A stretch of DNA of 55,276 bases. Origin: Candidatus Poribacteria bacterium (GTDB taxonomy: Bacteria; Poribacteria; WGA-4E; WGA-3G). Each line of letters begins with the position of its first letter. Within the stretch, counting starts at the first letter, position 1. Location of the stretch: the NCBI GenBank assembly GCA_022827225.1, contig JAJDTJ010000041.1, positions 1 to 55,276 on the forward strand, read 5' to 3'. Shown here piece by piece: positions 9,261 to 16,651 of this stretch. A program made the translations under genes and the position numbers. The notes beneath the pieces are model-generated. The model made no database searches. It had not been told where the DNA came from and was given only the letters and a program-made list of their open reading frames with translations.

Positions 9261-9411
9261 TATAGTGGATTTTAGAATTAACAGGGCACTTTGAGGGGTA
9301 GGAGGGAACTCCGATTCCCGACTCTCCGATTCCCGACTACCAATGAGTTTTGTCGCGATTCGGAGATCGCTCCTACAGCAATGTGTCTCTTTAATTTCAA
9401 TGTTCACTATA
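9261..9411. mobile_element. MITE with IS630-type termini (151 bp)
   Basis: The left end is TATAGTGGATTTTAGAATTA. The right end, read inward on the minus strand, is TATAGTGAACATTGAAATTA. Both match the terminus of the contig-end IS (TATAGTGACCATCAGAATTA) in layout, and the element is bounded by TA. It encodes no protein. The interior has a short direct repeat (CCGATTCCCGACT, twice). It is a non-autonomous element probably moved by an IS630-family transposase. The right end plus flanking DNA makes TATAAT pointing into htrA. Confidence 0.75.
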
Positions 9412-9447
9412 ATCAGCAGCCTCAGCGGGTCGGAGTAATAGTGTGTT

Positions 9448-10896
9448 ATGATACGTTTACCTTGTTATCGCAGGTATCCAATCCTGTTGCTACTATGTCT
9501 ATCTCCTATATTGGTAGGAACACGCTGTAACAGTACTTATAGTCCAGAATCCAGTAACACAGCGACACAAGAAAACGCAACGACACAAGAAGCAGTAACC
9601 GCATCGCGGCACACAGCCCTCGTCACAGCAGTAGCGAAAGCCAGTCCGGCAGTCGTTAACATCAGTGCTGTCCGGACGGTCGAACAACTAACATTCTCTG
9701 ACGAATGGTTCCGGCGATTCTGGGGCGAAATTCCGTACTCGAGAAGACGTTTGCAGCGCGAAGTCGGTTCCGGGGTCATCGTTGACAAAAAAGGATATAT
9801 CCTGACGAACCACCACGTCATCGAAAACGCAGATAGCATCACGGTTACTATCCCAGATGGACGGGAGTTTACAGCACAAGTTGCCGGATACGATTATCTC
9901 TCAGACCTCGCCGTTTTAGAGGTGGACACAGACACAACGCTGCCAGAGATTCAGTGGGGAGACTCGGACTCCCTTTTGATAGGGGAATGGGCGGTTGCCA
10001 TCGGAAATCCGTTCGGTTTATCAGTAGGCGACGCACAACCTTCCGTAACAATTGGCATCGTCAGTGCAATACAACGCTCCCGAATTGTTGAAAATTTTTA
10101 TCATGAAAACTTGATTCAGACAGATGCCTCCATTAACCCGGGGAACAGCGGCGGCGCGTTGGTAAACATCCATGGTGAACTTATCGGTATAAACACGGTT
10201 ATCCATTCAACCAGCGGCGGTTCACAAGGTGTCGGCTTCGCTATTCCGGCGAATAAAGCCAAGAACGTCGTTGAACAGATTAGTGAGTACGGCAACGTCG
10301 TCCCGCCTGATCTCGCTGTCGAAGTCCAAGACATAACCGAAGCATTAGCAGAAAAACTGTCAACACCGATGAACGCGGGTGTCTTGGTATCAGAAATAAA
10401 GAAACAGAGTCCGATTGCCAATGCCGGCATCCGACGCGGAGATGTTATTCTCAGCATTTCCGGGCATCGCATAAAGAGTGAAACAGATTTTTACGCACTC
10501 ACGCGTCTGCTACCGATCAATCAACCGATAAGATGTGAATTCAGCCGTCGTGGTAAAAATAGACAAACCGAATTCAAAATAAAAACAAGGCAATGGAGCT
10601 ATAAACCTACCGGATGGGGTATTACAGTTGCCCAACCCGACAAGGCTATGGCACGTGAGTACCAGATGCCAGGCGTTATTATCACACACGTCGATAGAGA
10701 CAGCAGATTGAAGGCTGGGCTTAAACGCGGGGATCTCATCTATCAAATAGATGATACGAGTATCTATTCACTCGAAATTTTTAAACTCGTTGATGACAAC
10801 ATCCGTTCTCAATACACAGCACGCCTCTATTTTGAACGAGACGGTGTCCGTGATGCCATTGAGATCTTCTTTAATAGAAACAATCGTCGGAGATAA
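9448..10896 (+). CDS. HtrA/DegP-family serine protease with two PDZ domains
   Basis: This 482-residue protein is an envelope quality-control protease. An N-terminal hydrophobic export segment (residues 8-26) ends near C27. The local sequence is a poor lipobox, so a secreted or lipid-anchored form are both possible. The trypsin-like domain carries the triad H123 (T-N-H-H-V), D153 (S-D-L-A-V-L) and S234 (G-N-S-G-G-A-L). Two PDZ domains follow, about 285-370 and 395-475; the first contains G-D-V-I-L-S-I and the second G-D-L-I-Y-Q-I. Length and order are standard for DegP/DegQ. The gene is alone between two MITE-like elements and its promoter region overlaps the upstream one. Confidence 0.93.
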   Translation: MIRLPCYRRYPILLLLCLSPILVGTRCNSTYSPESSNTATQENATTQEAVTASRHTALVTAVAKASPAVVNISAVRTVEQLTFSDEWFRRFWGEIPYSRRRLQREVGSGVIVDKKGYILTNHHVIENADSITVTIPDGREFTAQVAGYDYLSDLAVLEVDTDTTLPEIQWGDSDSLLIGEWAVAIGNPFGLSVGDAQPSVTIGIVSAIQRSRIVENFYHENLIQTDASINPGNSGGALVNIHGELIGINTVIHSTSGGSQGVGFAIPANKAKNVVEQISEYGNVVPPDLAVEVQDITEALAEKLSTPMNAGVLVSEIKKQSPIANAGIRRGDVILSISGHRIKSETDFYALTRLLPINQPIRCEFSRRGKNRQTEFKIKTRQWSYKPTGWGITVAQPDKAMAREYQMPGVIITHVDRDSRLKAGLKRGDLIYQIDDTSIYSLEIFKLVDDNIRSQYTARLYFERDGVRDAIEIFFNRNNRRR

Positions 10897-10917
10897 GTGT
10901 TCTTATAGTCATCAGTT

Positions 10918-11039
10918 CAGGACTTACGCAGGCTGCTCTTTATGTACCACAAACTGTTAGTTTGTGACACAAAAACGCTGTGTTTTCACAAAAATTTCAT
11001 CTAACAGAACCACATAAAGTCAAAATTGCGTAAGTCCTG
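10918..11039. mobile_element. MITE-like element with CAGGACTTACGCA ends (122 bp)
   Basis: CAGGACTTACGCA at 10918-10930 is repeated inverted as TGCGTAAGTCCTG at 11027-11039. A second paired block further in, CTTTATG against CATAAAG, extends the terminal repeat. The interior holds a hairpin CACAAACTGTTAGTTTGTG. There is no reading frame. A one-base variant of the right end occurs at 6107-6136, showing the family is dispersed. The parent transposase is not in the window. Confidence 0.7.
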
Positions 11040-11112
11040 CAGTTAACAGTTAAAACGTTTCATGTAACAATTCACCGGTTATTGATTAAAGAAGTATTTT
11101 GTTTTAACCAAG

Positions 11113-11205
11113 GTCTGTAGCCTGTAATGTAATGGAAGGCGGATCTACGGAAAAGGTGCTTAAATATCCAATCCACCTTACCGAACCGCAAGGAAAATTA
11201 AAAAT
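11113..11205 (+). promoter_or_regulatory. Leader repeat with built-in Shine-Dalgarno (copy 1)
   Basis: The last 20 bases before the ATG at 11206 are within CCGCAAGGAAAATTAAAAAT, nearly identical to the sequence before the starts at 34331 and 45182. Further upstream GTAGCCTG matches the start of the hairpin region in the other copies, though the hairpin is decayed here. AAGGAAA serves as the ribosome binding site. Confidence 0.6.
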
Positions 11206-11922
11206 ATGAAACTGCAACTACCGACACTCATCGCCGTCTGCATTTCTATTGTGATCATTGGCGTCATCTATTTTTTTGCCAAAGATGAATCACAATTGGG
11301 CATCGCTGTTAATCTGGAAAGTGAAGAGTTCAAACAGATGCGGACACACGCTAAAGATGCCTTTAACGCCAAAAAATACCAACAAGCGATTGAACTTTAC
11401 AGCCAAGCCATAAAAATGCGTCCCGAAAATGCCGAAGTCTTTAACGACCTCGGAGCCGTCTATTATGCACAAGGACTCGAATACGCTGGACCCAACTGGC
11501 CCTCATGGGAAAAAGAATTGAGCAGCGAATCACCCGACGCAGCAATAGCAGAACTCAGAAACGCTATCGACAAAACCAACTCCGGCTCGATTGTGCTCAA
11601 AACACGCCACGAAGCAGTCGCTGATGCCATCGAGGCAGATGCGAAAGGACTCGGCGGCGAGGTATACAGACAACGCTGGGAAAACGAAATCACACTTAAC
11701 ATTCTCATCGGCGACACAAAAGTGTATCTGTTGCTCGCACGTGACCACTACATGCGCGCATTAGACCTAAAGTCAACACATAGCGTCGCGTATCGCAATC
11801 TCGGTTCCTTTTATATGAAAGTCGGCAAAACCGATAGAGCCCTCGACTTCTACCAAGAAGCATATAGACTGGATCCACGCGATGCTGAATTGGAAGAGTA
11901 CCTGAACCAATTCAGAAAATAA
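11206..11922 (+). CDS. Membrane-anchored TPR protein
   Basis: The 238-residue protein starts with a hydrophobic segment (about residues 6-24, L-I-A-V-C-I-S-I-V-I-I-G-V-I-Y-F-F) that acts as a signal anchor. At least one TPR unit follows near 45-80 (A-F-N-A-K-K-Y-Q-Q-A-I-E-L-Y-S-Q-A), and two more lie near 165-235 (Y-R-N-L-G-S-F-Y-M-K-V-G-K). Between them is a charged linker. TPRs scaffold protein complexes; no enzymatic motif is visible. The start is fixed by the leader-borne AAGGAAA. The large cyclase gene follows 124 bases downstream, separated by a palindromic repeat that may limit readthrough. Confidence 0.75.
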   Translation: MKLQLPTLIAVCISIVIIGVIYFFAKDESQLGIAVNLESEEFKQMRTHAKDAFNAKKYQQAIELYSQAIKMRPENAEVFNDLGAVYYAQGLEYAGPNWPSWEKELSSESPDAAIAELRNAIDKTNSGSIVLKTRHEAVADAIEADAKGLGGEVYRQRWENEITLNILIGDTKVYLLLARDHYMRALDLKSTHSVAYRNLGSFYMKVGKTDRALDFYQEAYRLDPRDAELEEYLNQFRK

Positions 11923-11925
11923 GCT

Positions 11926-12026
11926 GGAAGGGAAGAACGGAAGCATGGAAGAAGAGGGATGGATGGGTGCCCAACCTTCCAACCTTCCAATCTTCCATGC
12001 TTCCAACCAAGTCCCTCTGGAGACAA
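11926..12026. repeat. GGAAG/CTTCC palindromic repeat E1
   Basis: Arms rich in GGAAG (for example GGAAGCATGGAAGA) face arms rich in CTTCC (TCTTCCATGCTTCC), forming a long imperfect hairpin, followed by CCAAGTCCCTCTGGAGACAA. Related copies are at 19229-19293, 19957-20045, 24829-24853 and 36967-37052. Read on the minus strand, one frame gives a G-R-L-E-G-type peptide also found in the other copies. Confidence 0.65.
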
Positions 12027-12046
12027 CGTAGGCGAGGAAATGGCGT

Positions 12047-15000
12047 ATGCAGCACAAACTTTGCGCAAATTGTGGATTCTTGAATCCGGCGTTCAAATTT
12101 TGCGGTGAATGCGGCACACCGCTCGACGCTATCTCGCGCCCAGGTGAATTGTCCCCAGCGGACCCAACCGCTATTGAGCAAGCACTCCCACACGGAGCGG
12201 AACGCCGACAGCTCACCGTTCTTTTCTGTGATATCGTCGACTCCACAGCATTCACCGAAAAGCTCGATCCCGAAGAACTCCGAAATCTATTAGAGATATA
12301 TCGGACCTGCATCATGGAAGTGGTCTTAGCACAAAACGGACACATCGCTCGCTATTTCGGGGATGGTATACTCGTCTACTTCGGTTACCCGACGGCACAT
12401 GAAGACACAGCGCACCGCGCCGTCAGGGCTGCACTCGGTACCGTCGCCGCTATCGAAACGCTAAACCCGTATCTCCATACAACCTTCGGTGTAGAGATTA
12501 ACGTCCGCATCAGCATTGATACAGGGCGCGTCGTCGTCTGGCATATCTCAGCACAAGAATCCCCAGAAGCCATTGATATCGTCGGTAAAACCCCGAACCT
12601 CGCTGCAAGGATGCAAAAAATGGCATCACCGAACACCATCGTGATCGGTGATACAACACACCAATTGGTTGAAGGCTTTTTTGATTGTGACGCACTCGGT
12701 GCCTCCGAACTACGCGGTATTTCGCAACCCGTCAATATCTATCAAGTGTCAGGTGAAATCCCTGCGCAAAGCCGACTCGACATCGCCAGTGAAAGCGGAT
12801 TAACACCCTTGATCGGACGTGAACATGAAGTTGAACGCCTCAAACAAGGGTGGACACAAGCACTCGCAGCGAAAGGACAAGCACTCCTTATTGAAGGTGA
12901 AGCCGGTATCGGAAAGTCAAGATGTGTACAACTCATTCAGGAATACGTTGAGAAGCATATAGAGGCTGTTACTTTAGAAGGCAGATGCTCACAATATTAC
13001 CAGAACAGTCCGTTGTACCCTATCCTTTCGCTGTTCCAAGAACACGTCGTACAGTTTACAAATACCGATACCACGCAAGCGAGACTCGAAAAACTCGAAA
13101 ATTTGCTTCAAAACTATAGCGTCCCCACTGTCGAACAGGAGACAAACACACAAGCACATATACCAGAAACTTTGCCGCTCCTCGCTGAATTATTGGAGAT
13201 ACCTTTTGAAATACAACGCCAAACCGAAACCGGTATCGGTATTCATCCGTATAGCAGACCGATTGAACAGCACACATACCCCTCCGGATGGAGGCGCAGA
13301 CAACGCCGACAACAGACACTCGAAGTACTCGTCGAAGTACTTGTGAAGATGTCAGAACAGAAACCGATACTCTTCATCGTAGAGGACCTTCACTGGATCG
13401 ATCCATCAAGTATCGAATTCCTCACACTTTTAATCGCACAGGTCGAAAACGCTCGAATCTTCGTGGTCTTGTCCTGTCGTTCAGATACACATCATTTTCG
13501 GAGCAGTGCACAACCCAATGAAGAACCGAACACACAGACCATCGCAGATGAACAAATCGCAAACGAGGTTTCCGTAGATAGAGAAACTCTGAAGAAACTG
13601 CTGCAACCGGCATGGGCGAATACGCTACCGCTGGAACCGCTCACGCCACCGCAGGTAGAGACAATGATCCAACACGTCGCAGGCGATACGCAATTATCAT
13701 CAGCCTTAATGACAAAAATCGTCGAAATGACGGAAGGGGTCCCGCTATTCGTCGAAGAACTCACACAAATGATGCTCGAAGGCGATCCCTTGACACTGTC
13801 AGCGGATGCGACGGACGCAAGCAACCGGACGGAAACGCAAACAGTAAACGTCCCTGTAACACTACAAGACCTGCTGACAGCGCGATTAGATGAGCTCGGG
13901 CCCGTCAAGGAGATCGTCCAACTCGGGGCAACACTCGGCAGAGAATGGACAGCCGAATTACTCCACAAGATCGCCTCCGGTGTTGAACTCGGCAACGATA
14001 CTTTTACCGATTTCGCAGCCCTGAAGGCTGAACTCGACAAATTAGTAAACGCCTACATCCTCAATCAAGACAAGATCGCTGATAACCAGTTCCGCTATAC
14101 CTTTAGGCATCCGCTGCTACGCGAGACAGCGTATCAAGCACTCCTAAAGAGCAGGCGACAGCAGTACCATCAACAGATCGCGGAGGTACTTCAACGCGAA
14201 GACGGTTTCCAACCCGAACTCGTCGCATATCACTATACCGAATCTGGACTCTCTGGGAAAGCGATCGACTATTGGCACAGAGCCGCACACCGCGCATTAG
14301 AACGGTCGGCAAACGTTGAGGGTGTCCGACACATCATGCAAGGGTTGGCAGCACTCGAAACACTCTCAAAGAGCGTCAGTACACCGGAGGAACAGGAAGC
14401 CGTCAAACGGCGCGAACTCGAACTGCAAACAACGCTCGGCATAGCATTAATCGCGACCAAAGGGTACGCCTCCGCAGAGGTAGAAGTCGCCTACACACGC
14501 GCACGGGAACTCCTCGAAACACTCGAAAAAACGGAGGAAACCTCTTTAAAAGGTAAACCCGATACCTCACTCAATGAGATAAAGGATCTCCGCTTCCCGA
14601 TACTCTTCGGATTATGGCTCTCACACGTTGTCCGCGGACGCCTCCTGTCCGCGCGTGAACTCGGCGAAGCCTGTGTTACTATCGCGAAACAAACAGAAAG
14701 CCAAACCTTCGAAATTGAAGCACGCCGCGCACTCGGCGCAACGCTCTACTATTTGAGCGAATTCAAAAGTGCATTAGCACACATGGAGAAAGGCATTGAA
14801 TACTATCAACCGCAGCACCACCATGCAATTCCAGCGTTCCTCCACTACGTGGCTGAACCCGGTATGACGCTCCTCGCCTATTCCGCCCCAGTCCTGTGGT
14901 GCCTCGGCTACCCAGCACAAGCGGAAGAACGGCTTAACAAAGCAATAGCGATCGGAAAAGATGTAAACCATCCATTTAGTGAGGCTGTATCGCTCCATTT

Positions 15001-15679
15001 TAAAACCGTCTTCTATCAATACCGCGGTGAAGTCGCAGAAGTAGATACCGCAGCGATGCAGATGCTACAGATCTGTCGGGAACACGCATTTTCCGGTTGG
15101 GAAGCCGCCGCACTCGTAATGCAAGGATGGACAATCGCAGAACAGAACCGTCCCGAAGAAGGCATTGCAATGATTCGCAAAGGCATCGCCGCATGGGAAG
15201 AAACGCGGGCTGAAGTGCTCCTGCCACTCTTTCTTGCACTGCTCGCACAAGCATATCAACGCGCCGGACAATACAGTTTGGCTTTACAGACACTCGATAC
15301 CGCATTAGTTGTCATCACACGTACAGGTGAACGCACGTATGTCGCTGAACTGACGCGACAGAAGGGTGAACTCTACTTGATCCTCGCCGAGAAAGTTGAA
15401 GCTTACAGCAACGAGAATACGACAGCGACGCTCGCGCAAGCCGAATCCTATTTCCTCGAAGCCTTGGCTATTGCCCAACGCCAAGACGCAAAATCGTGGG
15501 AACTCCGAGCCGCACTCAGCCTCAGCGAACTATGGCACTCACAAAACCGAGGGAAAGACGCCTATAACTTACTAAAACCGATATACGCATGGTTCTCAGA
15601 AGGTTTGGAGACAAAAGACCTTATCCATGCCAAAAACCTCCTAAAGGAATTAGAAACTTTCGCACAGACTTATGAATAA
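12047..15679 (+). CDS. Class III nucleotide cyclase fused to AAA/NACHT-like ATPase and TPR domain
   Basis: This 1210-residue signalling protein begins with a zinc ribbon (C6, C9, C19, C22). A class III adenylate/guanylate cyclase domain spans about 53-235; metal-binding Asp residues lie in C-D-I-V-D-S (61-66) and in Y-F-G-D-G-I near 107. A P-loop ATPase of the MalT/LuxR-related class follows, starting L-I-G-R-E-H-E with Walker A G-E-A-G-I-G-K-S near 284 and an acidic Walker B (I-V-E-D-L-H-W) near 447. The C-terminal half (about 720-1210) is helical with TPR-like units. The start has GAGGAA just upstream. The architecture is common among bacterial cyclase-ATPase-TPR sensors. There is no membrane segment, so it is cytoplasmic. 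Substrate (ATP or GTP) cannot be told here. Confidence 0.88.
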   Translation: MQHKLCANCGFLNPAFKFCGECGTPLDAISRPGELSPADPTAIEQALPHGAERRQLTVLFCDIVDSTAFTEKLDPEELRNLLEIYRTCIMEVVLAQNGHIARYFGDGILVYFGYPTAHEDTAHRAVRAALGTVAAIETLNPYLHTTFGVEINVRISIDTGRVVVWHISAQESPEAIDIVGKTPNLAARMQKMASPNTIVIGDTTHQLVEGFFDCDALGASELRGISQPVNIYQVSGEIPAQSRLDIASESGLTPLIGREHEVERLKQGWTQALAAKGQALLIEGEAGIGKSRCVQLIQEYVEKHIEAVTLEGRCSQYYQNSPLYPILSLFQEHVVQFTNTDTTQARLEKLENLLQNYSVPTVEQETNTQAHIPETLPLLAELLEIPFEIQRQTETGIGIHPYSRPIEQHTYPSGWRRRQRRQQTLEVLVEVLVKMSEQKPILFIVEDLHWIDPSSIEFLTLLIAQVENARIFVVLSCRSDTHHFRSSAQPNEEPNTQTIADEQIANEVSVDRETLKKLLQPAWANTLPLEPLTPPQVETMIQHVAGDTQLSSALMTKIVEMTEGVPLFVEELTQMMLEGDPLTLSADATDASNRTETQTVNVPVTLQDLLTARLDELGPVKEIVQLGATLGREWTAELLHKIASGVELGNDTFTDFAALKAELDKLVNAYILNQDKIADNQFRYTFRHPLLRETAYQALLKSRRQQYHQQIAEVLQREDGFQPELVAYHYTESGLSGKAIDYWHRAAHRALERSANVEGVRHIMQGLAALETLSKSVSTPEEQEAVKRRELELQTTLGIALIATKGYASAEVEVAYTRARELLETLEKTEETSLKGKPDTSLNEIKDLRFPILFGLWLSHVVRGRLLSARELGEACVTIAKQTESQTFEIEARRALGATLYYLSEFKSALAHMEKGIEYYQPQHHHAIPAFLHYVAEPGMTLLAYSAPVLWCLGYPAQAEERLNKAIAIGKDVNHPFSEAVSLHFKTVFYQYRGEVAEVDTAAMQMLQICREHAFSGWEAAALVMQGWTIAEQNRPEEGIAMIRKGIAAWEETRAEVLLPLFLALLAQAYQRAGQYSLALQTLDTALVVITRTGERTYVAELTRQKGELYLILAEKVEAYSNENTTATLAQAESYFLEALAIAQRQDAKSWELRAALSLSELWHSQNRGKDAYNLLKPIYAWFSEGLETKDLIHAKNLLKELETFAQTYE

Positions 15680-15681
15680 AT

Positions 15682-15770
15682 AGTTATAAGTGGTAGGTTA
15701 TAAGTTAAGAGGTTTAGGGATCCCCAACGCCTCTTTACTTATAACTTATAACTGTTAACTTATAACTTAA
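15682..15770. repeat. TTATAAGTTA palindromic repeat
   Basis: GTTATAAGTTAAGAGG at 15697-15712 pairs with CCTCTTTACTTATAAC at 15730-15745 (one mismatch). Extra TTATAA/TTATAACTT units flank both arms. The structure fills the gap between the cyclase gene and the isomerase gene. It could act as a transcription attenuator, but it has no U-tract typical of an intrinsic terminator. Confidence 0.6.
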
Positions 15771-15779
15771 AAGGAAAAT

Positions 15780-16640
15780 ATGAGACTCGGCATCGTTGGA
15801 CTCTGCGGTGATTTCCGCACACTTACATCAGAACAGATCGCAAACATCAAGGCACTGGAATTTACAGGTTTAAGTTTCCATTTTCCCAGCGCGGAGATAT
15901 CGGATGTACCACCAGATGCCTGCACGCGTTGTGTAGAAATGTTGGAAACCGCAAAACTCGACCTCGTGCAATTCGGCATCACTTACAATGAATGCCTCTT
16001 TCACCCAAATGCCGCTGTCCGAGAAGCCGGGATCGTAAGCGTTCAACGCGGCATGGCAACTGCTGCCGCTCTCAAGGCACACCACTACCTGTTCCGTCCA
16101 GGCAGCCTTAACCCTGACGGTGCTTGGACTTCGCATCGGGATAACTATCTCCCAGAATCGATGGAACGCTTGATTGAGACACTGAAACCGATTGCAGCAC
16201 ATGCAGAACAACACGAACTCACGCTCGTTATGGAAACACACGCCGTCTCCATCATGGATTCACCAGAAACCTGTCGAGAAATCGTGGAACAAGTCGGTTC
16301 CGAACGATTACGCATCGTTATGGATTTCGTCAACCATTTCCAAACACTTCGGCAGGTCTATGATAGCGAAGACCGTCTTAATCATATCTTTGACGTGATG
16401 GGTCCCATCGCACCGATGGCACACATCAAAGATATTACCGTTCAGAACGGCCTCGTCCTCCACCTCAGTGAAGAGGTGCCGGGTGAAGGTGAATTGAATC
16501 TCGGCGTGGCACTAAAACGTTTCGATGCACTCTACCCCAACGGTTACGGACTGATCGAACATCTACCCGCGGAGAAGATCCCGCTCGCAAATACCAACGT
16601 CCGACGCATCGCCGCCAAAAATGGAGTTAACATCTATTAG
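15780..16640 (+). CDS. Sugar phosphate isomerase/epimerase-like TIM barrel
   Basis: The 286-residue protein belongs to the AP-endonuclease-2-type TIM-barrel family of sugar isomerases and epimerases. Supporting features are a strand-1 start R-L-G-I-V-G-L, a metal-site Glu in V-M-E-T-H near residue 156, Asp in I-V-M-D-F-V-N near 183, and H-I-K-D near 218. The order Glu-Asp-His matches the divalent metal site of the family. ATG follows AAGGAAA by 4 bases. The next gene starts 11 bases downstream, suggesting cotranscription. The specific sugar cannot be assigned. Confidence 0.8.
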   Translation: MRLGIVGLCGDFRTLTSEQIANIKALEFTGLSFHFPSAEISDVPPDACTRCVEMLETAKLDLVQFGITYNECLFHPNAAVREAGIVSVQRGMATAAALKAHHYLFRPGSLNPDGAWTSHRDNYLPESMERLIETLKPIAAHAEQHELTLVMETHAVSIMDSPETCREIVEQVGSERLRIVMDFVNHFQTLRQVYDSEDRLNHIFDVMGPIAPMAHIKDITVQNGLVLHLSEEVPGEGELNLGVALKRFDALYPNGYGLIEHLPAEKIPLANTNVRRIAAKNGVNIY

Positions 16641-16651
16641 GAGATTACCGT

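Larger units (their letters stand above)
10897..11205. other. Intergenic gap with MITE and leader repeat
   Basis: This 309-base gap holds a 122 bp palindrome-ended element (10918-11039), then about 70 A/T-rich bases with no clear signal, then the leader repeat that carries the ribosome binding site of the next gene (11113-11205). No gene is seen. Confidence 0.7.

Noticed and set aside
11773..12345. 190-codon minus-strand frame across the TPR/cyclase junction
   Set aside because: It runs antisense to both genes and through the GGAAG repeat E1. Its only conserved-looking part is the repeat-derived peptide.
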